Below are positions 15,187 to 25,800 of a stretch of DNA of 41,479 nt, piece by piece; position 1 is the first letter of the stretch; the number at the start of each line of letters is the position of its first letter. The translations under genes were made by a program, and so were the position numbers. A model generated the notes under the pieces. The model saw only the letters and a list, made by a program, of their open reading frames with translations. It had not been told where the DNA came from and did not search any database. Source of the DNA: Prevotella sp. Its GTDB lineage: Bacteria > Bacteroidota > Bacteroidia > Bacteroidales > Bacteroidaceae. The stretch is taken from contig SUYI01000035.1 in NCBI GenBank assembly GCA_015060485.1, forward strand, positions 1-41,479, written 5' to 3'.

Positions 15187-17943
15187 TTATTCCTTATATA
15201 CGTTGGGGATGAATTCGACGTTGTCGAGGCGGATGTCAGCGGTGTTGGTGTCGATGGCGTTACCCGTCTTGTTGTAGATGAAGCGTGAGTCGCTGACGGT
15301 GATGTCGTGGACACACTGTGCACCGGGCAGTCCGGCAGCCTTGATGGCGGTCTGCGTGCCGCGACAGGTGATGCGGCTGATCTTCATGTCTTGGAAGTCG
15401 GGCATCCAACGAAGCTGTTCTGGGGTGAACTGCTTCATGTAGTCCTTCTGGAGATACAGGTCGCTGGTCTCGCCGGGAGCCTTGTCGGCATAGTCGCACT
15501 GGAAGACGATGGCCTCGTGGGCGATGTCGGTCATGAGGATGTCGTGGATGTAGATGTCATCGGTCTTACCGCCGCGTCCCACACCGCTCTTGAAGCGCAG
15601 ACCGGTATCTGTCTCGCAGAACGTGTTGTTGCGCACGACGATGCGACGCATGCCGCTGGATGTGTTGCTACCCATGACGAAGCCGCCGTGGGCGTGGCGC
15701 ACCAGATTGTCCTCGACGACGATGTCCTCATTGCCGCTGATAAGTCCCGGCTTGGGTGGGTCGCTTTTGAAGCACATGCCGTCGTCGCCCACATCGATGG
15801 TAGAGCGCACGAGGAGCACCTGATGGCAGTCTGTAATGTCAATGCCGTCGCCGTTCTGGGCATTCCACGGGCAGCGAATCTTGATGCCGTCGATGATCAT
15901 GTTACGGCAGTAGAACGGATGAACGTGGAAACGGGGTGAGTTCTGGAAGGTGACATCTTTCAAGAGCACGTTCTCGCACTCCTCCAGGCGCACCAGGTCG
16001 TTGCGCATGCGTTCTTGTTTCAGTGCCGATTCGGCAATGTCGGGATAACCCGACTTCAGCTGCCAGGGGAACCACATCGAGCCTTTCTCCTCGAGTTTGC
16101 CGCCTCGATCCATGCGGGCTTTCCACTCATAGTCGCTCAACTTATTGCGCTTGACGTAGTACCAGTCGGCACCATTACCGTCGATGATGCCGTCGCCAGT
16201 AATGGCGATGTTCTTGCAATGCTCGGCATAGATGCCTGGCTTGCAGCGGTGCTGGCGGTTGGTAGGGTCGAGGTAGAGCCGCTTGTCGGGTGACATATAG
16301 ATGACGGCATTACGGTCCAGATGCAGCTCAATGTTGCTCTCTAGGCGAATGGGGCCCGTGAGCCACATGCCCTGTGGCACGACGAGACGTCCTCCACCCT
16401 GTGCGGCGAGCTTGCTGATGGCACGTTGGAAGGCTTCGGTGTTCAGCGTCACACCGTCGCCGACACCACCTACTTCCTTCAGACTGATTTGATTGCTGGG
16501 AATTTGGAAGTCCTGCACGGGCTTGATGTCGACGTCGAGGTGTTCGTAATAGCGGGTGTAGTCCTTGGCGGGCTGCAGTGTGCTGGCATTGTATTCGGCC
16601 TCGGCAGCATCGTAGCGGGCGAGCTTGTCAAGGTAGTATTGGCGCAGGTCAGCCCACTTGTAGTAAGGATACTGCGTGGTCTTGATGGGCAGCGTGCATT
16701 CGCGTTCGTTCAGCAAAGCCTTGACGAGAACGTGGTTATTAGAGGCGAGGGGTGAGAGATGAGAGGTGAGAGATTTCTTGGGCGCGTAGAATATGAGCTG
16801 GATGTTGCAGGCCATGGGGTAGATGCGGTAGTTGCGCCACACTTCATCCAGACGGTCGAGGTCGCTGACTTGTGCGCCGCATGAGTCGAGTTCGAGCAAG
16901 CAGGCCAGTGGCATGACGCACACCTCATGGCCAAAGCGCAGGGTGGCTTGTGCCTGGTGGACAGTATCTGCTGTCTCGATGATGTTACGCAACAGGTTAC
17001 GCTGTGTGAACGGCATGACTCCGCCAGTCTGTGGGGCTGCACCGTAGTCCAGATACCATCCGATATTTCGTATGCGCCATTGCTCGTAGATTTCCTCCTC
17101 GGTATAGAGTGAAAAAAGGTCGATGTCGGTGTCGTGACTCTGCATATTGGTAATCACCTCGAAGAGGTTATACATCAGCGGCAAGGTCTTGATGTTGTCC
17201 TTTACCCACTGGGTATCGTTGAAGAGCATGCCCATCAGACGATCGGGGGTGATGCGGTCGGATGGTGTACGGCGCACCTGGCGTCCCATACGGCCCTTTG
17301 ACTTGAGGAATGGCGAACGGGGAGCATTCAGATAATATTGCAGGGCCTCGCTGACGTCGTTATGGATGCGAGCCGTGGGGTTGGCAGCGGCCAGTTCCTC
17401 ACATTCGGCCATCATCGATAGGATACAGCGGTTGACCGTAGTGGAGCGCGCGTCGATGAGCACATTCGGGCTCTTGAAGATTTCCGGGAAATGCTGAGCC
17501 AGACGTCGTCCGATGCCGTGATGCTGGCGTTCGCCCACGGTGCTCAGGTCGCCCAAACGCAGCTGGGCTCCGGAATACTGTCCGTCCAAGGCAGGGAAGT
17601 CAGCTTTAGGCAAGGCCACAAAGCGTTCCACCAGTTGCAGCACCTCTTCGCCCTTGGCAGTCAGTTTACCTGCCTTGAGGGCTTTCTGCAGGGGACGGGT
17701 GACGCTGGTGTAGCTGTCGCTGCTGATGAGCCAGCGCGAGCCGTGACGCCCGTAGTGCGACATATAGAACGGCACATATCCTTTGGGGGCGGGGGTCAGA
17801 GGTTGGGTCGACAACTGACGGTCGTAGTCCAGATAGTTACTGCCGGCCAGGTATTTGTTGGCGCGGATTTCTTCACGTGCCGTCTGTGCCGACAACGTCA
17901 TCGTCAGCAACATGGCAAGGAGTGTATTGGTAAGTCGTTTCAT
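15187..17943 (-). CDS. Fusion of histidine acid phosphatase and GH28 polygalacturonase
   Basis: 918 residues from MKRLTNTLL (17943), chosen because it opens a signal peptide ending TLSAQ and lies behind the promoter at 17974-18005. Residues about 20-465 are a histidine acid phosphatase (phytase/MINPP-like): catalytic MSHYGRHGSR (R66-H67-G68) and a candidate proton-donor region RFGHEV (about 335). Residues about 478-905 are a GH28 right-handed beta-helix: NGDGID (697-702), GDDG with Asp720-721, HAHGG (about 745) and RFKS (about 785) match the four family motifs. GH28 enzymes cut galacturonan in pectin; the phosphatase could remove phosphate from phytate or sugar phosphates. The ORF is unbroken across the join. 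A heptamer array gives SLTSHLSPLAS at about residues 391-401. Fusion of these two families is unusual in my experience. Confidence 0.85.
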   Translation of the reverse strand: MKRLTNTLLAMLLTMTLSAQTAREEIRANKYLAGSNYLDYDRQLSTQPLTPAPKGYVPFYMSHYGRHGSRWLISSDSYTSVTRPLQKALKAGKLTAKGEEVLQLVERFVALPKADFPALDGQYSGAQLRLGDLSTVGERQHHGIGRRLAQHFPEIFKSPNVLIDARSTTVNRCILSMMAECEELAAANPTARIHNDVSEALQYYLNAPRSPFLKSKGRMGRQVRRTPSDRITPDRLMGMLFNDTQWVKDNIKTLPLMYNLFEVITNMQSHDTDIDLFSLYTEEEIYEQWRIRNIGWYLDYGAAPQTGGVMPFTQRNLLRNIIETADTVHQAQATLRFGHEVCVMPLACLLELDSCGAQVSDLDRLDEVWRNYRIYPMACNIQLIFYAPKKSLTSHLSPLASNNHVLVKALLNERECTLPIKTTQYPYYKWADLRQYYLDKLARYDAAEAEYNASTLQPAKDYTRYYEHLDVDIKPVQDFQIPSNQISLKEVGGVGDGVTLNTEAFQRAISKLAAQGGGRLVVPQGMWLTGPIRLESNIELHLDRNAVIYMSPDKRLYLDPTNRQHRCKPGIYAEHCKNIAITGDGIIDGNGADWYYVKRNKLSDYEWKARMDRGGKLEEKGSMWFPWQLKSGYPDIAESALKQERMRNDLVRLEECENVLLKDVTFQNSPRFHVHPFYCRNMIIDGIKIRCPWNAQNGDGIDITDCHQVLLVRSTIDVGDDGMCFKSDPPKPGLISGNEDIVVEDNLVRHAHGGFVMGSNTSSGMRRIVVRNNTFCETDTGLRFKSGVGRGGKTDDIYIHDILMTDIAHEAIVFQCDYADKAPGETSDLYLQKDYMKQFTPEQLRWMPDFQDMKISRITCRGTQTAIKAAGLPGAQCVHDITVSDSRFIYNKTGNAIDTNTADIRLDNVEFIPNVYKE
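16743..16770 (-). repeat. CTCANNN heptamer array in the phosphatase domain
   Basis: On the coding strand ctcacct, ctcatct, ctcaccc, ctcgcct. Translated within SLTSHLSPLASNNH, in a predicted loop. Frame is kept. Confidence 0.8.
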
Positions 17944-17973
17944 ATCACAAAGTTTTTTTGCCGATTGATTCGA

Positions 17974-18005
17974 CAAAGGTACAAAGAAAAAACGGACTGA
18001 CCAAA
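17974..18005 (-). promoter_or_regulatory. Promoter of the phosphatase-pectinase gene
   Basis: On the minus strand TTTG (18002-18005), 20 bases, TAccTTTG (17974-17981). It overlaps the ddh terminator, so the fusion gene has its own start of transcription. Confidence 0.7.
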
Positions 18006-18015
18006 AAGTCAGCCC
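17987..18015 (-). terminator. Terminator of ddh
   Basis: On the minus strand gggctgac (18015-18008), loop, gtcagtcc (18001-17994), then GTTTTTT. Eight pairs, one of them G-T. Follows the ddh stop by 23 bases. Confidence 0.7.
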
Positions 18016-18038
18016 ATTTTCTTTCTGTCTCACGGATT

Positions 18039-18938
18039 TTATACTAAGTGCTCGATGATGTCGGCACGGTCACCTGGCAGCATATCGATGACAGGAATCT
18101 CGATCATCGTGTAGCAGGCTGGTTGCAGGCGCATCGAGGCGCGAGCTACATTGACCAGTACCTGGCCAGTGAGTGCAGGGTTATTGATTTGCATGTTGAA
18201 CTCCAGACGCTGGTTCTGGGTCTGACCACTGACGCCCTTGCGGACGAGGTTCACACCATGGCCCATGTCGCGAACGTCATCGACGCTCTCCACCTGGAAC
18301 ACGTGTGTCTCGTCGTTGACGAAGTAGGGATCGGCCTTGATGTCCTTCGTCACCTGTTCGAGGGTGAAACCGTCCTCGAGCTCGACATAAACCATGCGTC
18401 GGTGGATGCCTTCCCCCAGGGGAATCGTCATCGACAGGGCGTTCTTGACGCCAGCCTTCGAACGTACACATACTGAATGTCCCATCGACATGCCAGGACC
18501 GAAGTTGGTGTACGACAGACCTTTAGGTGCCAGACTTTGCATCAGCGTGCGAACGATGGAGTCGCTGCCCGGATCCCAGCCGGCAGCAATGACGCTGACT
18601 GTACCCGTCTCCTTATTGATAGCCATCAGACGTTCGCGATAGCCGCGAATATTGGTGTGGATGTCGAATGAGTCGACGGTATTGATGCCCAGTGGCAGAA
18701 TCTGCTTGGCATATTCCTCACACGAACGGGTGGGGGTAGCCAGAATGGCAACGTCGACATCCTGCAGTTCCTTAATATCCTTCACGACGGCATACGGAGC
18801 CAGTTCAGCTGGCTTGTCAGCGGCTCCGTTTCTGCGTACAACACCGGCAATCTCGAAGTCGGGAGCGGCTTCTAAAGCCTGAAGAGTGTACTTTCCAATG
18901 TTGCCGTAACCTACTACGGCGGCTCTGATTTTCTTCAT
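18039..18938 (-). CDS. ddh: meso-Diaminopimelate D-dehydrogenase
   Basis: 299 residues. The N-terminal Rossmann motif AAVVGYGNIGKYTLQAL binds NADP(H); VVRRNG follows; then CEEYAKQILPLGINTVDSFDIH, AAGWDPGSDSIVR and FGPGMSMGHSV, all typical of Ddh. The enzyme turns tetrahydrodipicolinate directly into meso-diaminopimelate, for lysine and peptidoglycan, bypassing the succinylase/acetylase route. Bacteroidales often carry it. Length is normal. It has a -7 element (18979-18986) and its own terminator, and is divergent from ruvA. Confidence 0.93.
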   Translation of the reverse strand: MKKIRAAVVGYGNIGKYTLQALEAAPDFEIAGVVRRNGAADKPAELAPYAVVKDIKELQDVDVAILATPTRSCEEYAKQILPLGINTVDSFDIHTNIRGYRERLMAINKETGTVSVIAAGWDPGSDSIVRTLMQSLAPKGLSYTNFGPGMSMGHSVCVRSKAGVKNALSMTIPLGEGIHRRMVYVELEDGFTLEQVTKDIKADPYFVNDETHVFQVESVDDVRDMGHGVNLVRKGVSGQTQNQRLEFNMQINNPALTGQVLVNVARASMRLQPACYTMIEIPVIDMLPGDRADIIEHLV

Positions 18939-18978
18939 ATTTCTATTCTTTAATTTGTTATTTCAATCTTTTCGGTTG

Positions 18979-18986
18979 CAAAATTA
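18979..18986 (-). promoter_or_regulatory. -7 element for ddh
   Basis: The minus strand reads TAatTTTG, 41 bases before the ddh start. The only candidate -33 TTTG is 23 bases upstream, slightly far. Confidence 0.5.
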
Positions 18987-19004
18987 CACTTTTTCTTTGA
19001 ATTA

Positions 19005-19052
19005 CATAACAAAAAGTCGGAAAAAATCACAAAACACCTACATTTTGTTATG
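19005..19052. repeat. Inverted repeat between ddh and ruvA
   Basis: Perfect 10-base arms cataacaaaa (19005-19014) and ttttgttatg (19043-19052) with a 28-base loop, between two divergent genes. Possibly regulatory. Confidence 0.4.
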
Positions 19053-19170
19053 ATTCGTCAGCCCCAAAGCCGTCGTTTAGCACACAAACATCATCTTTTT
19101 CTTTACTTTTATACAATAAAATGATGCTTCTCGCGTTTATAGAATTGTATATACAAACAATTGTAAGCGT

Positions 19171-19773
19171 ATGATAGAATACATCAAGGGTGAGTTGACG
19201 GAACTTACCCCCGCATTGGCAACGGTAGAAGCCGCCGGAGTTGGCTACGGTCTGAACATTTCGCTGACCACCTACAGTGCCATCCAAGGCAAAAAGGACG
19301 TTAAGTTGTACGTCTTTGAGTCGATTCGAGAAGATGCTCACGTGCTCTATGGCTTTGTGTCGAAGAAGGAACGTGAGATGTTCGAACTGCTCATTACTGT
19401 CAACGGAGTAGGGCCGAATACGGCTCGCATGATGCTCTCGTCGATGAGTGTCAGTGAACTGTGTAATGCCATCTCGCGTGGCGACGAGCGTCTCATCAAG
19501 GGCATCAAAGGCATCGGTAAGATGACGGCCCAACGCATCATCGTCGACCTGCGCGACAAGATTGTCGCATTGGGTATTGCCGACGAAATTCCTGCTGGTG
19601 GTATGGTGTCGACACCCGTCAACAACGAGGTCCGCGATGAGGCTGTATCGGCACTGACCATGCTGGGCTTTGCTCCTGCTCCGACGCAGAAGGTGGTTAT
19701 GGCCATCCTTCAGGAACAGCCTGACCTGCCTGTTGAACAGGTGGTGAAATTGGCATTGAAACAGATTAAATGA
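19171..19773 (+). CDS. ruvA: Holliday junction branch migration protein RuvA
   Basis: 200 residues. RuvA binds the four-way junction as a tetramer and loads the RuvB motor. The OB domain is at residues 1-62 ([31 protein letters not shown]), followed by the two helix-hairpin-helix motifs ([17 protein letters not shown] and [17 protein letters not shown]) and the RuvB-contacting C-terminal domain ([16 protein letters not shown] to the end). Its TGA stop (19771-19773) is part of the first unit of a heptamer array that continues into sprA. Confidence 0.96.
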   Translation: MIEYIKGELTELTPALATVEAAGVGYGLNISLTTYSAIQGKKDVKLYVFESIREDAHVLYGFVSKKEREMFELLITVNGVGPNTARMMLSSMSVSELCNAISRGDERLIKGIKGIGKMTAQRIIVDLRDKIVALGIADEIPAGGMVSTPVNNEVRDEAVSALTMLGFAPAPTQKVVMAILQEQPDLPVEQVVKLALKQIK

Positions 19774-19795
19774 GAAGTGAGAAATGAGAAATGAA
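19768..19795 (+). repeat. Heptamer array across the ruvA stop and a candidate sprA start
   Basis: Units aaatgag, aagtgag, aaatgag, aaatgaa. The array holds the ruvA stop and the first in-frame ATG of sprA (19784). It is complementary to the array at 19942-19969. Confidence 0.85.
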
Positions 19796-19804
19796 AATGA
19801 AGAA

Positions 19805-22800
19805 ATGAAGAAATGGCATTCATCGCAGATGATGCGCAGAAGTTTTTGGGGGCTTCTGTGTGTCGTCGTGCTGTTTGTCATGCTGGATACACCTGCAGCG
19901 CAGGCTTCATTTCTCACTTCTCATTTAGCGGAACGCCATTTCTCATTTCTCATTTCTCATTTCTCATTTCCTGCGGACACCGTCCGCAGGGCGAAGGCAC
20001 AGCCTGTGTTCCAGGTAGAGGAGGACACCATTCCCGATTCGCTGTTACATGCCCGCTGGAAGATTCAGAAGACCTCGCCCATCATCGTTGCCGACCTCGA
20101 TTCTTCGGCCCTCGACCTCCGTCTGCCTGAGAACATCAAGCAGCAGGTGGAGTACGACGATTCACTGAACTACTACCGCATCGGCTCGAAGATTGGCGAC
20201 TCGTACCTGAACGCTCCAATACTGATGACTCCCGAGGAGTATATGCAGTGGAGCGAACGTCGCGAGCGCGAGGCCTTCTTCCGCAGGAAGGAAGCCGAGA
20301 ACGTCGCCACCAAGGGTAAGGACAAATTCTCGTTCACAGATATGCACTTCGACTTGGGGCCTGCCGAGAAGATTTTCGGCCCTGGTGGTGTGCGCATCAA
20401 GACGCAGGGTACTGCCGAGTTGAAGTTAGGCGCCACGCTGAAGAACATCGACAACCCTTCTCTGCCCGAGCGTAACCGCAAGACATCGGCTGTCGACTTC
20501 GACGAGAAAATCAACCTGAACGTCAGCGGTAAGGTGGGCGACAAGGTAAACATGTCGTTGAACTACAACACCGACGCCACCTTCGACTTCGACACCAAGA
20601 ACCTGAAGCTGCACTACGATGGCAAGGAGGACGAAATCATCAAACTCGTCGAGGCCGGTAACGTCACCTTCCCCAGCAACAACTCGTTGGTTAAGGGAGC
20701 CTCTAGCCTGTTTGGTGTCCGCACTGACATGCAGTTTGGCAAGCTGAAACTGCAGACCGTCCTGTCGCGCAAGAACTCGACGACGAAGAGTGTGTCGTCG
20801 AAGGGTGGCACACAGCTGACACCGTTCGAGATCGACGTCGCCAACTACGAGGAAAACCGTCACTTCTTCTTGGCCAAATACTTCCGTGAGCACTACGATG
20901 CCGCCATGTCGCAATTGCCCAACATCCTCTCGGGCATCAACATCACGCGTATTGAGGTGTGGATCACCAATAAGACGGGAACGACGTCGAACACCCGTAA
21001 CCTGATAGCTCTCTCGGAACTGGGCGAGAGTCGGCCACCCAAGAGCACGCTGCCATCAGCCCTGCCCGACAACAGCGTCACATCGCTTTACGAGAATATG
21101 CCCCCTGCCGCCCGTGACATCGACCAGGCATCGACAGCCCTCGATGGATTCATGACGGGTGGAACCGACTACGAGAAACTGGCTTCTGCCCGTCTGCTCA
21201 ACGCTTCGGAATACACGCTGAACAGCTCGCTGGGCTACATTTCGCTGAAAACTGCCCTGCAGACCGATCAGGTGCTGGCCGTTGCCTTCCGCTACACCTA
21301 TGGCGGACAGGAATATCAGGTCGGTGAGTTTGCCGGCGACCATAATACGGCTAGCGAGACAATTTATGTCAAGTCGCTGAAGAACACGTCGAACAATCCT
21401 CAGCAGGCCAACTGGCCGCTGATGATGAAGAACGTCTACTACTTGGCGTCGAATGTCGAGAAAACCAAGTTCCGCCTCGACATCAAGTTCCAAAGCGACA
21501 CCGCGGGCGTGTACCTTACTTATATTCCTGATGTGAAAGACATCACGCTGTTACGTGGACTGGGCTGCGACCGTCTTGACAATAACAACAAGGCGCACCC
21601 CAACGGCTATTTCGACTTTGTCGAAGGTTACACCGTCTCCAATGGCCGTGTCTTCTTCCCCTCGGCAGAGCCCTTTGGCACTACGCTGAAGAACTTCCTT
21701 CAGCAGCATGGCATATCGGAGGAAGTGGCCAATAAATATGCTTTCCAGGAACTCTATGACACTACGCGTACCGCTGCCCGCCAGATGACCAACAAGGATA
21801 AATATCTGTTGGTGGGTCAGTTTAAGGGCACCTCGGCGAACGTCATCTCCCTGGGCGCCTATAACGTGCCGCAAGGATCGGTGGTCGTTACCGCTGGCGG
21901 CGTCACCCTCACCGAGGGCTCTGACTATAGTGTCGACTACTCTGCCGGCGAGGTGACTATTCTGAACCAGAGTATCATAGATGCCGGCACCAGCGTCAAC
22001 GTCTCACTCGAGTCGAACACCGAATACGGCATGCAGCGTAAGACGATGGTCGGTTTCAACTGGGAGTACGACTTCTCGAAGAACCTGCAGATTGGTGGTA
22101 CCCTGCAACACCTGTCGGAACAGGCTCTTACGTCGAAGGTCAATATGGGTTCCGAACCGCTGAAGAATACCCTGTGGGGCGCCAACATCAATTGGAAAAC
22201 CGAGAGTCAATGGCTCACCCGCATGCTCAACAAGATTCCCTTGCTGCACTGTACACAACCCTCGCAGATTACTTTCTCGGGCGAGTTTGCCCAGCTTATT
22301 GCCGGTACCGCCAGTGGTACACAGGACAATGCGTCGTACATCGACGATTTCGAGAATGCCAAGAACGCCATCGACGTCAGCGAACCCAAGGCGTGGACGC
22401 TGTCCAGCGTGCCGTCGCTGTTCCCAGAGCATGCTGACAAAGACTCCGTGTCCAGCGGATACCATCGTGCCCTGCTGTCGTGGTACAATATTGACCCGCT
22501 ATTCACCTACCGTTCGTCGTCGCTCACTCCCAGTCACATCAAGAGCGACCTCGACCAGCTGTCGAACCACTATGTGCGTGCCGTTTACGTCAGCGAGCTA
22601 TACCCCAACCGCGACCAATCGACTTACAGTGGAGCGACATCTACACTGCCCATCCTCAACTTGGCCTACTATCCTTCCGAGCGTGGCCCCTATAACCTCA
22701 ACACCCATGTCAATACGGATGGTACGCTCACCCTGCCGCAGAATAACTGGGGCGGCATGATGCGTAAACTCGATACCAATGATTTCGAGACGGCCAACAT

Positions 22801-25800
22801 CGAGTATATCGAGTTCTGGCTGCTCGACCCCTTCATCTATTCCTCACAGGAGTCCGATGCTGCCGACTATGGCGGCGACCTCTACATCAACCTCGGCGAG
22901 GTCAGCGAGGACATCCTTCACGACGGCAAGAAGTTTTACGAGAGCGGCATGCCCGTCGACGGCACCAGCTCGTACACTACTACTCAGTGGGGTCGCATAC
23001 CCGTACAGGCCACCCAGACCTATGCCTTTGCCACCACCAGCGGCTCGCGTGCCCTGCAGGATGTCGGACTCAATGGCCTGACCGACGAACAAGAACGTTC
23101 ACATCCCGCCTATGCTGATTTCCTTAGCAGCGTTACTGTCAACGACAGCGTACGTGCCGCTTGGAATCAGGACCCTGCCAACGACAACTACCACTACTTC
23201 CGAGGCAGCGACCTCGATGCACGCCGTGCCAGCATCCTCGACCGCTATAAGCGCATCACCATGCCGCAGGGCAACTCGCCCGACAGCGATCAGCAGACCG
23301 AGGGCTACGACACGTCCTACAAGACCTATCCCGATGTCGAGGATATCAACCAGGACTATACACTGAACGAATACGAGCGCTACTTTGAATATAAGGTGAG
23401 CCTGCGTCCTGAGGACATGCGCCTGGGTCACAACTTCATCACCGACGTCCGCGAGTACACCGCCTCGCTGCGTAATGGTAACAAGGAGCGTGTCAGGTGG
23501 TATCAGTTCCGTGTGCCCCTTATGCAGTACGATCGCCGTGAGGGTGGCATCAGCGACTTCACCAGCATCCGCTTCATGCGCATGTTTCTTACCGGTTTCC
23601 AGAAACCCGTCGTGTTACGCTTCGGTTCACTCGACCTCGTGCGCGGCGACTGGCGTATCTACAAGGAACCTCTTACTGGAGCCACCAACAGCGGAACCAT
23701 TGAGGTCAGCGCCGTCAATATCGAGGAGAACAACGACCGCCGCCCTGTCAACTACGTGTTGCCGCCGGGCATCTCTCGCGTCACCGACCCCTCGCAGCCC
23801 CAGCTTACCGAGGCCAACGAGCAGTCGCTTTGCATGGTAGTCAAGAATCTGTCGCAGGGCGAGTCGAAGGCTGTCTACCACAACACCACCCTCGACCTGC
23901 GCCGCTACAAGCACTTGCAGATGTTTGTTCATGCCAACCACCTCATCGACGATGTCACCGCCCTGCGCGACGATCAGCTGGCCGTGTTCATCCGTTTGGG
24001 AAGCGACTACCGCAACAACTACTATGAATACCTCATCCCATTGAAACTCACCCCTGACCGCAACGACTACAATAAGTATAATGTCGACGACTGCCGTGCC
24101 GTGTGGCCCCAGGAGAACATGCTCGACATCGACCTGCTGAAGCTTACCCAGCTTAAGAAGGCCCGCAACAAGGCCCGTGCCATGGGTACTGCCAGCTACA
24201 CCACCGAGTTTAGCGAGTACGACGAGAATAATGCCAACCGCATGACCATCCTCGGCAATCCGTCACTCGGCGAGGTCAAGACCATGATGATTGGTGTGCG
24301 CAACCTGTCGGGTGAAATCAAGTCTGGTGAGGTGTGGGTCAACGAGCTGCGCCTGCAGGAAGTCAACAACAATGGCGGATGGGCGGCATCGGGCAATCTG
24401 AACGTCCAATTGTCCGACGTCGGCAACGTCACCTTGACGGGCCGCATCGTCACCGAGGGATTCGGTGGCCTCGAGGAAGGCATCAGTCAGCGCCGCACCG
24501 ACGACTACAAGACTTATGCACTGACCACCAACTTCGAGCTGGGTAAGTTCTTCCCCGATAAGATGAAGGTCACCGCACCGCTCTACTACAGCATCACCCA
24601 GGAGCAGAGCAAGCCCAAATACAATCCCCTTGACACCGACCTCGAACTCGACGATGCCCTCGACGCCATGGATGCCCACGAGCGCGACTCTATCGAGTCC
24701 ATCGCTGTCAAGAAGTCGAAGACCACCAATTTCTCGCTGTCCAACGTCCGCGTGGGCGTCAAGACCAAGCGGCACCCCATGCCCTACGACCCTGCCAACT
24801 TCTCGTTCTCCTACAGCCATCGCCACACCCAGAACTCCGGCGAGACCACCGTCTACGAGCACGACGACGAATGGCACGGTTCGTTCAACTACACCTATAC
24901 GCCTGTCTACAAAACCTGGGAGCCCTTCAAAAACTCCAAGTCGAAGTCGAAGTGGATGGCGTTCCCCAAGGCCTTTGGCATCAACTACCTGCCGCAGAAC
25001 ATCACGTTCAACACCGATATGCGTCGCAGCTACTACGAACTCCAAGAGCGCGACATGGACAATCTTGGTGGCTCACAGCTGCCCGTCTCGTGGGCTTCGT
25101 CGTTCCTTTGGAACCGCGACTTTACCTTGCGCTGGGACTTCACCAAGAACCTCCACATGAACTTCCAATCAGGCACACAGGCCGAAATCGAGGAGCCCGA
25201 CAGCGACCTGCCTATCAACAAGGACCTCTATCCTGACCGCTACACCGCCTGGAAGGATTCCGTATGGCATAGTATCAAGCATTTCGGCTCACCGCTCAAC
25301 TACCGCCAGACCTTCACCGCGTCCTACCAGCTGCCGCTCAACAAGCTGCCCATCTTCGACTGGATCAATGCCGATGCCAACTACAATGCCTCCTACAACT
25401 GGCAGCGAGGCACCCGCACCGAGTCGGGCGTCGACTTGGGTAATACCATTTCGAACAACCGCCAGCTCAACCTCAACGGTACGCTGAACATGGAGACGCT
25501 CTACAATCACTTCCCTTTCCTCAAGAAAGTCAACGACCGCTTCAAGAAGTCCATCCCTAAGCAAGTCAAGTCCAACAAAACCACTAAGGCTGGTAAGGCT
25601 GCCGAAACCAATAAGGCCGCCCAGTCCACCAAGGAAGAGAAGGTCCTGCCCAAGAATAAGAACGCCTTCCAGAAGGAACTCACGCTGCGCCCCGACACCA
25701 CGTTCACCATTGCCCACAACAAGAAGTCGAAGCGCATCATCGTCACCGCCAAAACCAGGGACGGCCATTCCTATCCTATCAAGTATAAGGTTGTCGACGC

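Noticed and set aside
15187..17943. Phosphatase-pectinase join as a lost stop codon or frameshift
   Set aside because: The frame is open throughout and both domains keep their motifs; I see no sign of a break, though only reads could fully exclude an assembly error.
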